NCBI GenBank assembly: GCA_034435395.1
Contig: DAOTXK010000307.1
Coordinates: 1-18,854, forward strand
DNA from: DAOTXK01 sp034435395
GTDB taxonomy: Bacteria > Chloroflexota > Anaerolineae > Aggregatilineales > Ch27
Reading direction: 5' to 3'
Length of the DNA: 18,854 nt
Within the stretch, counting starts at the first letter, position 1, and each line of letters starts with the position of its first letter. A program made the translations under genes and the position numbers. The notes under the pieces are model-generated. The model was not told the DNA's origin. It saw only the letters and a list, made by a program, of their open reading frames with translations, and did not search any database. Positions 12,518 through 18,854 of the stretch are shown here, piece after piece.

Positions 12518-15190
12518 ATGACAGGTAGGAAACCCTCGCAGCAACTGTCGTCCGGCTGGCGTTCGGCGCTGGGCAACTTTAGCGCCCGGTTTCGCCGTTT
12601 TGAGAGAACGAGCGCGTCATCCTCGCCAGCTCGACAGCGGCCTGTCCGGCGAGGACGGCGTTTGGCCGGCCCTGGGTGGTTGGCGCAGGTTCGCCGCCTG
12701 CCCGCGCAGTGGCGAGAGGCGATTGACAACCTCCCTTCCGGAACCGACGAAGTGGCGGCGATCCTGCTCATCGTGTTTGGGGTGGTATCGTTGCTGGCCT
12801 TGCTCAATTTTTCGCCTGAGGCGGTTGTGACGAGCGGCTGGGCAGAGGCTATTCGGCAGTTGTTTGGCTACGGCGGGTTCATCGTGGCGTTGGGTATTCT
12901 GTGCCTTGGGGTGATTATCCTGCTGCCGAAGCTTGGTATCGTGTTGCGGTTTTCCTGGCAGCGTATTCTGGCGATTGAGGTTGCTTTTGTTTCGTTCCTG
13001 GCTTTACTTCATTTGCTGGCTAATGACCCGGAGCCACGTGCCCTGGCCCGCGCCGGCGGGGGAGGGGGATATGTGGGCTGGGCGCTCGGGCAGTTGATTG
13101 TGGGCCTGTTTGACCCCTACACGTCGACGGCGCTGTATAGTCTCGTTTTTGTGATAGCGGTGAGTCAGGCCATCGGCGTGCAGCGACGGCATCTCAGGAT
13201 GGCGCTGGAGAAGCTGGCAGGCTGGTTGAGCCGTGGGGCGGAGGCCCTGGAAGGGCGGGCCAACAGATTGCAGCGGGCCGCTGACGCTGCTCCGGCGGAG
13301 GCACAAGTGGGCGCTCTGGCCCGCCGTTCCCGACCTTCCATTGTCGGGCGTCAACCGGGCGGCGACGTGGGCCATCCGCACGTGCGCCCGCTGGCCGAAA
13401 GCGATCGGGACGACGAGGACGAAGAGGCCGTAGATGAGTCACTCCTGGATGACTCGGCCCCCTACCGGTATCCGGATCCCGACCGGGTGCGACGGGGACT
13501 GGCGACCGTGGGCCTTCCCGGCGAGCGTCCCTCCGTAGTGCCCAGAGACGACGACTCCCGGGAGCGCAGTCCTATCTTTATCGTGCCCATGGGGCAGAGC
13601 GCCAAAGCCAAAAAGGTTCGCGCGGAGGATGGCCGGTTTGTCCGGTATTTCCGGGCGAATGAGCTGCGGGAAGAGCGGCGCATCGGCAAACGGCCGGCGG
13701 TTTTGCCGCCCTACGATCTGCTGGAAGACAATGACCTTAACCGGCCCACTGACGAAGAAATCAACGAAAATGCGCGGATTATCGAGGAAACGCTGCGCGA
13801 ATTCGATGTCCATGTCGAAGTGATCGACGTTAAGATCGGCCCCGTGGTCACCCAGTATGCGGTGCAACCGTTCACCGAGATCGTGGCGGAGAATGGCGAA
13901 CGTGTCCTGCAGCGGGTGCGGGTGGGCCGGATCGCCGCCCTGGAGAGAGACCTGGCCCTGGCGCTGTCGGCTGATCGATTGCGTATTCAGGCACCGGTGC
14001 CGGGTTTTTCTTTCGTTGGCGTGGAGGTGCCCAACAAGCAGCCGAGCATCGTTTCCTTGCGGGGGGTGATGGAGAGCGCCAGTTTTTATCGGCACCGCTC
14101 GCCGCTGGCGCTTCCCCTGGGGCGCGACGTTTCAGGGGAATCCTTCATCGCCGATCTGGCCACGATGCCTCACCTGCTCATCGCCGGGACGACCGGTTCC
14201 GGCAAGTCGGTGGCCCTGACGGCCATGGCCACGGCGCTGGTCATGAACAACACGCCGGACCGGCTCAAGCTGGCCATGCTCGACCCGAAGATGGTTGAAC
14301 TGACCCGGTTTGACGGCCTGCCCCATTTGTTGGGCCCGGTTGAATATGACCAGGAGCGTGTCCTGGGTGTGCTGCGGTGGGCCACCCGGGAGATGGATCG
14401 TCGCTACAAACTGCTGGAGGTTCAGGCGGCCAGGAATCTCGAGTCCTATAACCGCGCCCTGGGACGGCGTCGCCGGGACGAGCACCTGCCCTACATCGTG
14501 ATCATGTTTGACGAGATCGGGGACCTGATGCTGTCCCGTCCGGAGGAGACGGAGAAGACGCTCACCCGCCTGGCCCAGATGGCCCGCGCCGTAGGGATAC
14601 ACCTGATAGTGGCCACTCAACGGCCCTCCGTCGATGTCATTACCGGGTTGATCAAGGCAAACTTCCCGGCCCGTATCTCCTTTGCGGTCGCGTCGGGCAT
14701 TGACTCTAGGGTCATCCTGGATACGGTTGGTGCCGAAGCGCTGGTTGGCCGAGGGGATATGCTCTACCAGGCGTCGGATGCTGCCGGGCCGCAGCGCATC
14801 CAGGGGTGCCTCGTCACCGATGAGGAGGTCCAGCGTGTGGTTGATCACTGGTCCCGGTGGATGGAAGAGGAGGTGGAGTCCGGCAGGAGGGACATGCGGA
14901 CAATCGCCCCCTGGGAGCGCGGCATGACTCGCCGCGAGATTCTCTCCGAGACCGACCCAATGCTGGAAGATGCCATCAAACTGGTGGTCGAAGCGGGCGA
15001 GGCTTCTGCTTCGTTGATCCAGCGTCGGCTGGGCGTGGGGTATCCGCGGGCCTCGCGCCTGATGGACCTGATGCAAGAACTGGGAATAGTCGGCGCGCCG
15101 ACCAGTGGGGGACGTACCCGTGAAGTGCTCTACGGGCCGGAGGATGACCCATTCCGCGAGCTGATTGAGCGGCGGGTGCGCGGGCTGTGA
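12518..15190 (+). CDS. ftsK: DNA translocase FtsK/SpoIIIE
   Basis: A septal double-strand DNA motor of 890 residues that clears chromosome ends during division. A basic N-terminal tail (1-65) is followed by four or five membrane helices (about 80-97, 119-137, 150-168, 184-220). A charged low-complexity linker (about 240-400) follows. The alpha domain (about 395-520, DENARIIEETLREF and VTQYAVQP) precedes the RecA-like motor: Walker A GTTGSGKS (557-564) and Walker B VIMFDEIGDLM with Asp665-Glu666; the usual DEIADLM has Ala where Gly stands here. ARAVGIHLIVATQRPSVDVITG and GRGDML are typical FtsK signatures. The C-terminal gamma winged helix (about 812-885, LIQRRLGVGYPRASRLMDLMQELGIVG) reads the orientation sequences of the chromosome. 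Length and domain order are normal. ATG 12518 follows GGATAGG by five bases. It is transcribed from its own upstream region and followed by a nested hairpin. Confidence 0.97.
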   Translation: MTGRKPSQQLSSGWRSALGNFSARFRRFERTSASSSPARQRPVRRGRRLAGPGWLAQVRRLPAQWREAIDNLPSGTDEVAAILLIVFGVVSLLALLNFSPEAVVTSGWAEAIRQLFGYGGFIVALGILCLGVIILLPKLGIVLRFSWQRILAIEVAFVSFLALLHLLANDPEPRALARAGGGGGYVGWALGQLIVGLFDPYTSTALYSLVFVIAVSQAIGVQRRHLRMALEKLAGWLSRGAEALEGRANRLQRAADAAPAEAQVGALARRSRPSIVGRQPGGDVGHPHVRPLAESDRDDEDEEAVDESLLDDSAPYRYPDPDRVRRGLATVGLPGERPSVVPRDDDSRERSPIFIVPMGQSAKAKKVRAEDGRFVRYFRANELREERRIGKRPAVLPPYDLLEDNDLNRPTDEEINENARIIEETLREFDVHVEVIDVKIGPVVTQYAVQPFTEIVAENGERVLQRVRVGRIAALERDLALALSADRLRIQAPVPGFSFVGVEVPNKQPSIVSLRGVMESASFYRHRSPLALPLGRDVSGESFIADLATMPHLLIAGTTGSGKSVALTAMATALVMNNTPDRLKLAMLDPKMVELTRFDGLPHLLGPVEYDQERVLGVLRWATREMDRRYKLLEVQAARNLESYNRALGRRRRDEHLPYIVIMFDEIGDLMLSRPEETEKTLTRLAQMARAVGIHLIVATQRPSVDVITGLIKANFPARISFAVASGIDSRVILDTVGAEALVGRGDMLYQASDAAGPQRIQGCLVTDEEVQRVVDHWSRWMEEEVESGRRDMRTIAPWERGMTRREILSETDPMLEDAIKLVVEAGEASASLIQRRLGVGYPRASRLMDLMQELGIVGAPTSGGRTREVLYGPEDDPFRELIERRVRGL

Positions 15191-15282
15191 AGGAATCGGC
15201 TCTGGGCATTGCTGGCGGAAGGTGAGATGAAGCTGGAAAAACCGCCTATGCCGCCCGTCTAAACCTGCGAGTGGTCACGATG

Positions 15283-15340
15283 ACATCCTGGGAGGCGATC
15301 CTGTTGGAGCAGGAAGCTGGCCACCAGGATGTTGTTTTAG
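15283..15340 (+). terminator. Candidate ftsK terminator (nested hairpin plus T-rich tail)
   Basis: ACATCCTGG (15283-15291) pairs perfectly with CCAGGATGT (15324-15332), enclosing a second stem TCCTG/CAGGA (15299-15314). TGTTTTAG follows. It lies about 93 bases after the ftsK stop, and the downstream gene has its own -10 box. Confidence 0.55.
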
Positions 15341-15461
15341 CAGACTGCCCGGCATCGGCCCTGTCCTGCTCATGAAACAAGCCCGCGCCGAGACGCCCTC
15401 TCCCGAAGCCGGAAGACGCTTGGAGGATGGTAAGAGGGCGGCGGCTTGAGGCGTGCTGCGC

Positions 15462-15467
15462 TATAAT
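15462..15467 (+). promoter_or_regulatory. -10 box of the pgeF operon
   Basis: Perfect TATAAT with no clear -35 at 16-18 bases. Initiation near 15474 would lie 40 bases before the TTG start chosen for pgeF, which rules out ATG 15427 as the start from this promoter. Confidence 0.55.
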
Positions 15468-15516
15468 CGGGGGCAGGTTGGAAACCAGGGGTTTTCCCGC
15501 AACGGAGGAACCGCTG

Positions 15517-16308
15517 TTGCGCCGAGTCGCCGCCCATGGCCCTGTGTTTTATCAATTCGAGCAGTGGCCGGGGAACGATGGCCTCGTTCATGGTGTGTTC
15601 ACCAGGCTGGGGGGCGTGAGCGTGCCGCCCTGGGCCTCGCTCAACGTGGGCCGCACCGTGGGAGATGACCCTGCGGCGGTCGAGCGCAACAAGGCTTTGA
15701 TGTATGAGGCGTTGGGCGTCGATGGCCGCCGGGCCTGCACGGTCTGGCAGGTGCATGGCGCAGATACCGTGATCATCACCGAGCCTCCTGCCGAGTCACT
15801 GCCCTGGCTGGCCCGCGCCGATGGGATGGTGACCGACTGCCGGGGAGTGCCTCTGGTCATGCGGTTTGCCGATTGCGCGCCGATTTTATTGTATGATCCT
15901 GTCCGGAAGGTGATTGGCATGGCTCATGCGGGGTGGCGCGGCACGGTAGTCGGCGCGGCCCCCAGCGCGGTTCGGGCTATGGTCCAGGCTTTTGGCTGCC
16001 GCTCCCATGATATTCAGGCAGGGATTGGCCCCAGCATCGGCCCGGAGCGTTACCGGGTGGGCGAGGAAGTGGTGGGCGCTTTCTGCGAGGTCTTTGGCGA
16101 CCTCAACGGTCTGGTGCGGCGGGCGGAAGATGGTTCGGCCCTGCTCAATCTCTGGGAAGCGAATCGGCGGGCGCTGCACGCGGTCGGGGTGACTCAGATC
16201 GAGGTGGCCGGGATTTGCACGGCCACTCGCACCGATGAGTTCTACTCACATCGGGCTGAACGGGGTCGGACAGGGCGTTTTGGCGTGGTGATGGCCCTTC
16301 GGGCGTGA
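15517..16308 (+). CDS. pgeF: Peptidoglycan editing factor PgeF (YfiH/DUF152, multicopper-oxidase-like laccase domain)
   Basis: A cytoplasmic enzyme of the YfiH family, known to remove wrongly incorporated residues from peptidoglycan precursors; some members show purine-nucleoside phosphorylase or polyphenol oxidase activity. All family signatures are present in order: HGVFTRLGGVS, VWQVHGADTV, ADGMVTDCRGVPLVMRFADCAPILLYD, GMAHAGWRGTVVGA, IGPSIGPERYRVGEEV and the C-terminal TRTDEFYSHRAERGRTGRFGVVM. The His/Cys of QVHG, FADC and HAGWRG are the conserved metal-site residues. I place the start at TTG 15517 because GGAGG lies eight bases upstream, the -10 box is at 15462, and conserved sequence starts shortly after; that gives 263 residues, normal for the family. 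The frame is open upstream to ATG 15427. Its TGA overlaps the GTG of yggS by four bases (GTGA), so the genes are coupled. Confidence 0.93.
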   Translation: MRRVAAHGPVFYQFEQWPGNDGLVHGVFTRLGGVSVPPWASLNVGRTVGDDPAAVERNKALMYEALGVDGRRACTVWQVHGADTVIITEPPAESLPWLARADGMVTDCRGVPLVMRFADCAPILLYDPVRKVIGMAHAGWRGTVVGAAPSAVRAMVQAFGCRSHDIQAGIGPSIGPERYRVGEEVVGAFCEVFGDLNGLVRRAEDGSALLNLWEANRRALHAVGVTQIEVAGICTATRTDEFYSHRAERGRTGRFGVVMALRA

Positions 16309-17102
16309 ATCAGGCAAGCCCGGCGGTGGAAAGTCGGACAGTGGTGGATGCAGCGGTGGCTGAAGGGACGATTGCGGAGCGTCTGGCGCGGGTGTGGGAG
16401 CAGATCGAGGCCGCGTGCCAGGCTGCCGGACGCTCAACCAACGAGATCACGCTGGTGGCGGTGAGCAAAACCCAGCCGGTGGAAGCGATTTTGGAAGCCG
16501 TCGCCGCTGGATTAACCGATGTCGGCGAAAATCGCCCGGAGGAGGCGGTCCCCAAAATCGCCGCCGTCGATGCCAGCCTGCCAGAGGCCGCCCGGCTGCG
16601 CTGGCATATGGTCGGGCATATTCAGAGTCGCAAGGCGCGTCTGGTCGTGTCCCGGTTTGATCTGATCCATTCGGTGGACAGCCTCAAGCTGGCCGGGAAA
16701 CTTTCCCGGCTGGCGGAGGAGGCCGGGCGCACCCTGGATGTTTTGCTGGAGATGAATGTCAGCGGCGAGGCGACCAAGTCCGGGTGGGATGCTGTTGATT
16801 GGGACAGGGTTCCCACCACGCGGGAGTCGCTTTGGGGGGATATTCGGAGTATCCTTGCCTTAAGGGGACTCCGCTTGCACGGGTTGATGACGGTGGCCCC
16901 TCTGGTCACGGACCCTGAGATGGCGCGCCCTACTTTTGTGGCGTTGCGCCGCCTGCGCGGTGCGTTGCGCGAGGACTTTCCGGAAGTCGATTGGGGTGAG
17001 CTGAGTATGGGGATGACCGACGATTTCCCCGTAGCCATTGCTGAGGGAGCCACCATTGTCCGGATAGGTCGGGCGATTTTTGGCCCGCGCGTGGTGAGAT
17101 AG
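16305..17102 (+). CDS. yggS: PLP homeostasis protein, YggS/PLPBP family
   Basis: An alanine-racemase-like TIM-barrel protein that binds pyridoxal 5'-phosphate without known catalysis and buffers B6 and amino-acid metabolism. It has 265 residues, slightly longer than the usual 230-ish because of an N-terminal extension (1-22) and an insertion near VDWDRVPTTRESLWGD. Key parts: the PLP Lys55 in LVAVSKTQP, GENRPEEAVPKI (usually GENYVQE), WHMVGHIQSRKA, NVSGEATKSGW, GLMTVAP, and the phosphate-binding end LSMGMTDDFPVAIAEGATIVRIGRAIFG. The start is GTG 16305, overlapping the pgeF stop. It belongs to the common bacterial order pgeF-yggS-(sepF)-yggT; no sepF is present here. Confidence 0.95.
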   Translation: MNQASPAVESRTVVDAAVAEGTIAERLARVWEQIEAACQAAGRSTNEITLVAVSKTQPVEAILEAVAAGLTDVGENRPEEAVPKIAAVDASLPEAARLRWHMVGHIQSRKARLVVSRFDLIHSVDSLKLAGKLSRLAEEAGRTLDVLLEMNVSGEATKSGWDAVDWDRVPTTRESLWGDIRSILALRGLRLHGLMTVAPLVTDPEMARPTFVALRRLRGALREDFPEVDWGELSMGMTDDFPVAIAEGATIVRIGRAIFGPRVVR

Positions 17103-17111
17103 GATTGGGGT

Positions 17112-17357
17112 GTGGGACCGATCGTGGCGTTGATTGTGGTGCTGGCCCGGCTGTATCAGGTGATCCTGCTGGCACGTGTGCTCATGACCTGGGTGCAGGT
17201 CGATCCATATCATCCGGCCGTACAGTTGCTTTACCAGGTGACCGAGCCGGTGCTGCGACCGATTCGAGAGCTTTTGCCGTCGGGTCCAGGACTGGACTTC
17301 AGCCCGCTGGTCGCCATGTTGCTGGTGCAACTGGTGACGACCGTTATCACTTTCTAG
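17112..17357 (+). CDS. yggT: YggT-family integral membrane protein
   Basis: A small membrane protein of 81 residues, the length of a single YggT unit (the E. coli protein is a duplication). Two hydrophobic helices (about 3-26 and 62-80) flank a loop with the family motif TEPVLRPIRELLP followed by GLDFSPLVAMLLVQ. The molecular role is not settled; in other bacteria the gene lies near division and osmotic-stress genes. The start is GTG 17112 with AGGA seven bases upstream; it lies 9 bp after yggS in the same transcription unit. Confidence 0.92.
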   Translation: MGPIVALIVVLARLYQVILLARVLMTWVQVDPYHPAVQLLYQVTEPVLRPIRELLPSGPGLDFSPLVAMLLVQLVTTVITF

Positions 17358-17370
17358 AAAGGGCTAAGAC

Positions 17371-17679
17371 ATGCGCAAGTTTGAGATCAAGGATGCTGTG
17401 GGTGGGGCTGCGTTCACGGTTCGGGTGGTGACTCGGGCCGCCCGCATCGAGATCGCCGGCGTGCAGGATGACGGCGCGCTCAAGATTCGCCTGACGGCTT
17501 CCCCCTCCGACGGAAACGTCAATGAACAATTGATCGAGTTCCTGGCGGAGCGGCTCCAGGTGCCCCCGGAGGCCATTGAGATTGTGGCGGGGCTTAATAG
17601 CCGTGAGAAACTGATCAGCGTCGACGGTATTGACCCTCTGGTCCTTGAACAACGGCTGGCTCCAGACGTCGAGATGTAG
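17371..17679 (+). CDS. yggU: DUF167 family protein YggU
   Basis: A protein of 102 residues, the usual size of the DUF167/YggU family, whose function is unknown. Typical features are the strand pattern FTVRVVTRAARIEIAGVQDDGALKIRLTASPSDGNVNEQLIEFLAERLQVPPEAIEIVAGLNSREKLISVDGI, with the family signature around A-P/S-x-G-x-A/V-N and the xGxxSRxK element (here GLNSREK). ATG 17371 has AAAGG eight bases upstream and lies 13 bp after yggT. The following lipoprotein gene begins one base past its stop codon. Confidence 0.93.
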   Translation: MRKFEIKDAVGGAAFTVRVVTRAARIEIAGVQDDGALKIRLTASPSDGNVNEQLIEFLAERLQVPPEAIEIVAGLNSREKLISVDGIDPLVLEQRLAPDVEM

Positions 17680-17680
17680 T

Positions 17681-18496
17681 GTGATGAGGCTTGGGGCATT
17701 CGGAGTCGTCGTTATTCTGCTGGCGGTCGCCGGATGTGCGCCGGGAGGGGGCCCGTCAGCGCGGCCCACACAAACCCTGGTGTCCTCGACCGCCACCCCG
17801 ACGCTTTTGCCGATCACGGCGGCACCGACCCTGACCTCCCTGCCAGGACCGGTGGATGTGGCGACCATTGCCGCGAGGGGTGGGTCCGTCCCCGCGCCGG
17901 CTCAGGTGATGGTAGGGGATGTGATCGAGGACCTGGCACGGTCACTGGGCGTTTCTCCAGATGCCATTGGGGTGGGCGAAATTGAGGAAGTCACCTGGCC
18001 GGATGCCACCTTGGGCTGTGATTCGGGCGCGGGAGCTTCGCCCGACACGGCAGAGGTCCCCGGCTTTCGCGTTATCCTGATTTATCAGGGAACGACATAT
18101 GCGTATCATACGGACAGCCAGGGACGGTTTGTGGTTTGCCAGGCGGCGGAGTCGGCGACCGGCGAACCGGTTATTCTGGACCCGGTGGTGGGGTCCCTGG
18201 TAGACCTGGCCCGGCGTCATCTGGCTGAACAGTTGGATTTGCCGCTGCGTCGCGTGTTCCTGGCGGACGTCTCTCCTTTTGAATGGCCGGATAGCAGCCT
18301 GGGATGCCAGCTATCTGATCAGGACTACGTAGCCACACCGGTGTTGGGGTACCGGATTGTGCTGCGCGTGGGGCGGCAAAACTATTATTATCACAGCAAT
18401 TTCCGGCAGGTTATTCTGTGTCCTGAGAATGCTGAACGGTTGCCAGCCCAGCGCACCAGCCTGGGCGAAACGGAAACACCCGTTAGTTCAGAATAG
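17681..18496 (+). CDS. Lipoprotein with duplicated WPD...LGC domain
   Basis: A predicted exported lipoprotein. Starts at GTG 17681 or, as used for numbering, ATG 17684 (270 residues). The signal peptide MRLGAFGVVVILLAVAGC has lipobox VAGC with Cys18 as the lipidated residue. A Thr/Pro/Ser-rich spacer (19-60) precedes two copies of an 80-residue domain (about 82-152 and 172-246). Each has a leading helix (DLARSLGVSPDAI; DLARRHLAEQLDLPLRRV), then WPD at 105-107 / 201-203, LGC at 110-112 / 206-208, a G-x-R-(V/I)-(I/V)-L strand, YAYHT / YYYHS, and a final Cys at 152 / 246. The Cys pair in each copy could form a disulfide. I recognise the WPD-LGC pattern from hypothetical proteins of Chloroflexota-like bacteria but know no function. 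It follows yggU by one or a few bases, so it is in the operon. Confidence 0.85.
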   Translation: MMRLGAFGVVVILLAVAGCAPGGGPSARPTQTLVSSTATPTLLPITAAPTLTSLPGPVDVATIAARGGSVPAPAQVMVGDVIEDLARSLGVSPDAIGVGEIEEVTWPDATLGCDSGAGASPDTAEVPGFRVILIYQGTTYAYHTDSQGRFVVCQAAESATGEPVILDPVVGSLVDLARRHLAEQLDLPLRRVFLADVSPFEWPDSSLGCQLSDQDYVATPVLGYRIVLRVGRQNYYYHSNFRQVILCPENAERLPAQRTSLGETETPVSSE

Positions 18497-18527
18497 TTTT
18501 CGTTTTTTGGGAGATTAGCGCTCGGAT

Positions 18528-18558
18528 GGCGGCAGGCGTGCAGACCTGCCGCCTTTCT
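18528..18558 (+). terminator. Intrinsic terminator after the lipoprotein gene
   Basis: GGCGGCAGG (18528-18536) pairs perfectly over 9 bp with CCTGCCGCC (18545-18553), loop of eight bases, followed by TTTCT. It closes the pgeF-to-lipoprotein operon, although the next gene starts only 28 bases later. Confidence 0.75.
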
Positions 18559-18585
18559 GGATGGTGGCTACTGGAGCAGCGGACG

Positions 18586-18854
18586 ATGCGTAAGGCCGTC
18601 TGGAGTGGAATGGTTGCCTTGGTGGCGATGGTGGCAGGCGGGTGGGCGGGTTTCGCAGTTTTTTCTGCCGCGGCCCAGAGCGGGCCGGGCTGTGATCAGG
18701 TGGTGGAGCAGGCAGTGGCGGCGGCCCGGCAGGTCTGCACGGATGTCGCTCTCGGAACGTTGTGCGCGGGAGCGATTCCTGTCGAGATCGTCGATCAGGC
18801 GGGAGAGGTCCAACCGCCCGCCTCGCAGGTGTCGCTCTCTGGCATAACGCGCAT
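18586..18854 (+). CDS. Secreted Cys-containing protein, N-terminal part (runs off window)
   Basis: Partial gene; at least 89 codons without a stop before the window ends. ATG 18586 is preceded by GGAG at about nine bases. The N-terminus is a signal peptide or anchor (MRKAVWSGMVALVAMVAGGWAGFAVFSAAAQS) with a plausible signal-peptidase site after AAA. The following part has three Cys in GPGCDQVVEQAVAAARQVCTDVALGTLCAG, a helical Cys-spaced pattern I associate with exported proteins of Anaerolineae-like genomes, there often followed by other extracytoplasmic domains. No function can be given. It lies directly after the terminator at 18528-18558. Confidence 0.7.
   Translation, partial: MRKAVWSGMVALVAMVAGGWAGFAVFSAAAQSGPGCDQVVEQAVAAARQVCTDVALGTLCAGAIPVEIVDQAGEVQPPASQVSLSGITR

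Noticed and set aside
14132..15076. 314-codon open frame on the minus strand opposite ftsK
   Set aside because: Antisense to the conserved FtsK motor; His/Arg/Gly/Pro-rich translation without recognisable domain or RBS.
15227..15262. 11-residue ORF with a good SD (MKLEKPPMPPV) after ftsK
   Set aside because: Too short to separate from chance; lies between the ftsK stop and its likely terminator and has no visible attenuation structure tied to it.
17681..18496. CRISPR or tandem-DNA repeat behind the duplicated protein domain
   Set aside because: The duplication is visible in protein only; the nucleotide copies are diverged and no regularly spaced DNA repeats occur anywhere in the window.

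Overview
The window reads as chromosomal core sequence from a GC-rich bacterium. The gene set best fits Chloroflexota, perhaps Anaerolineae-like: an archaeal-type AspRS controlled by a T-box, a Ser/Thr kinase fused to a sugar-binding-protein fold, a 7TM-GAF-HTH membrane protein, and Cys-containing secreted proteins with WPD/LGC repeats. This assignment is inference from gene content; there is no rRNA or other taxonomic marker here. I see no IS element, phage gene or CRISPR array.

Left part, minus strand (1-2980). A consensus-like promoter (2952-2980) drives tRNA-Cys(GCA). Next comes a T-box leader whose specifier reads AAC (Asn), followed by an archaeal-type aspartyl-tRNA synthetase and a MerR/B12-binding-domain regulator. 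The synthetase carries the His/Pro pair typical of non-discriminating AspRS. Enzyme and riboswitch therefore agree: the enzyme probably makes Asp-tRNA(Asn), and the leader senses uncharged tRNA(Asn).

Middle-left (3029-6464). A membrane-anchored protein of unknown function converges on a minus-strand pair: a primary-type sigma factor and a LiaF-like membrane protein whose RBS lies inside the sigma gene's end. The sigma gene has a densely structured 5' leader containing a terminator-like hairpin. A 557-bp intergenic region holds divergent candidate promoters for the sigma gene and the kinase.

Centre (6465-11183), plus strand. A transmembrane Ser/Thr kinase with an RbsB-like extracytoplasmic sensor is followed by a GNAT acetyltransferase and a multi-pass membrane protein with a cytoplasmic GAF domain and a C-terminal sigma-region-4-like HTH. 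These are the most unusual proteins in the window and could be a sensing and transcription module.

Right part (11184-18854), plus strand. A textbook TTGACA-N17-TATAAT promoter with an overlapping dyad precedes an S1-domain protein. Then come FtsK/SpoIIIE and a tight cluster pgeF-yggS-yggT-yggU (peptidoglycan editing, PLP homeostasis, YggT membrane protein, DUF167) plus a lipoprotein with a duplicated domain. A good terminator (18528-18558) ends this run, and a secreted Cys-containing protein runs off the right edge.
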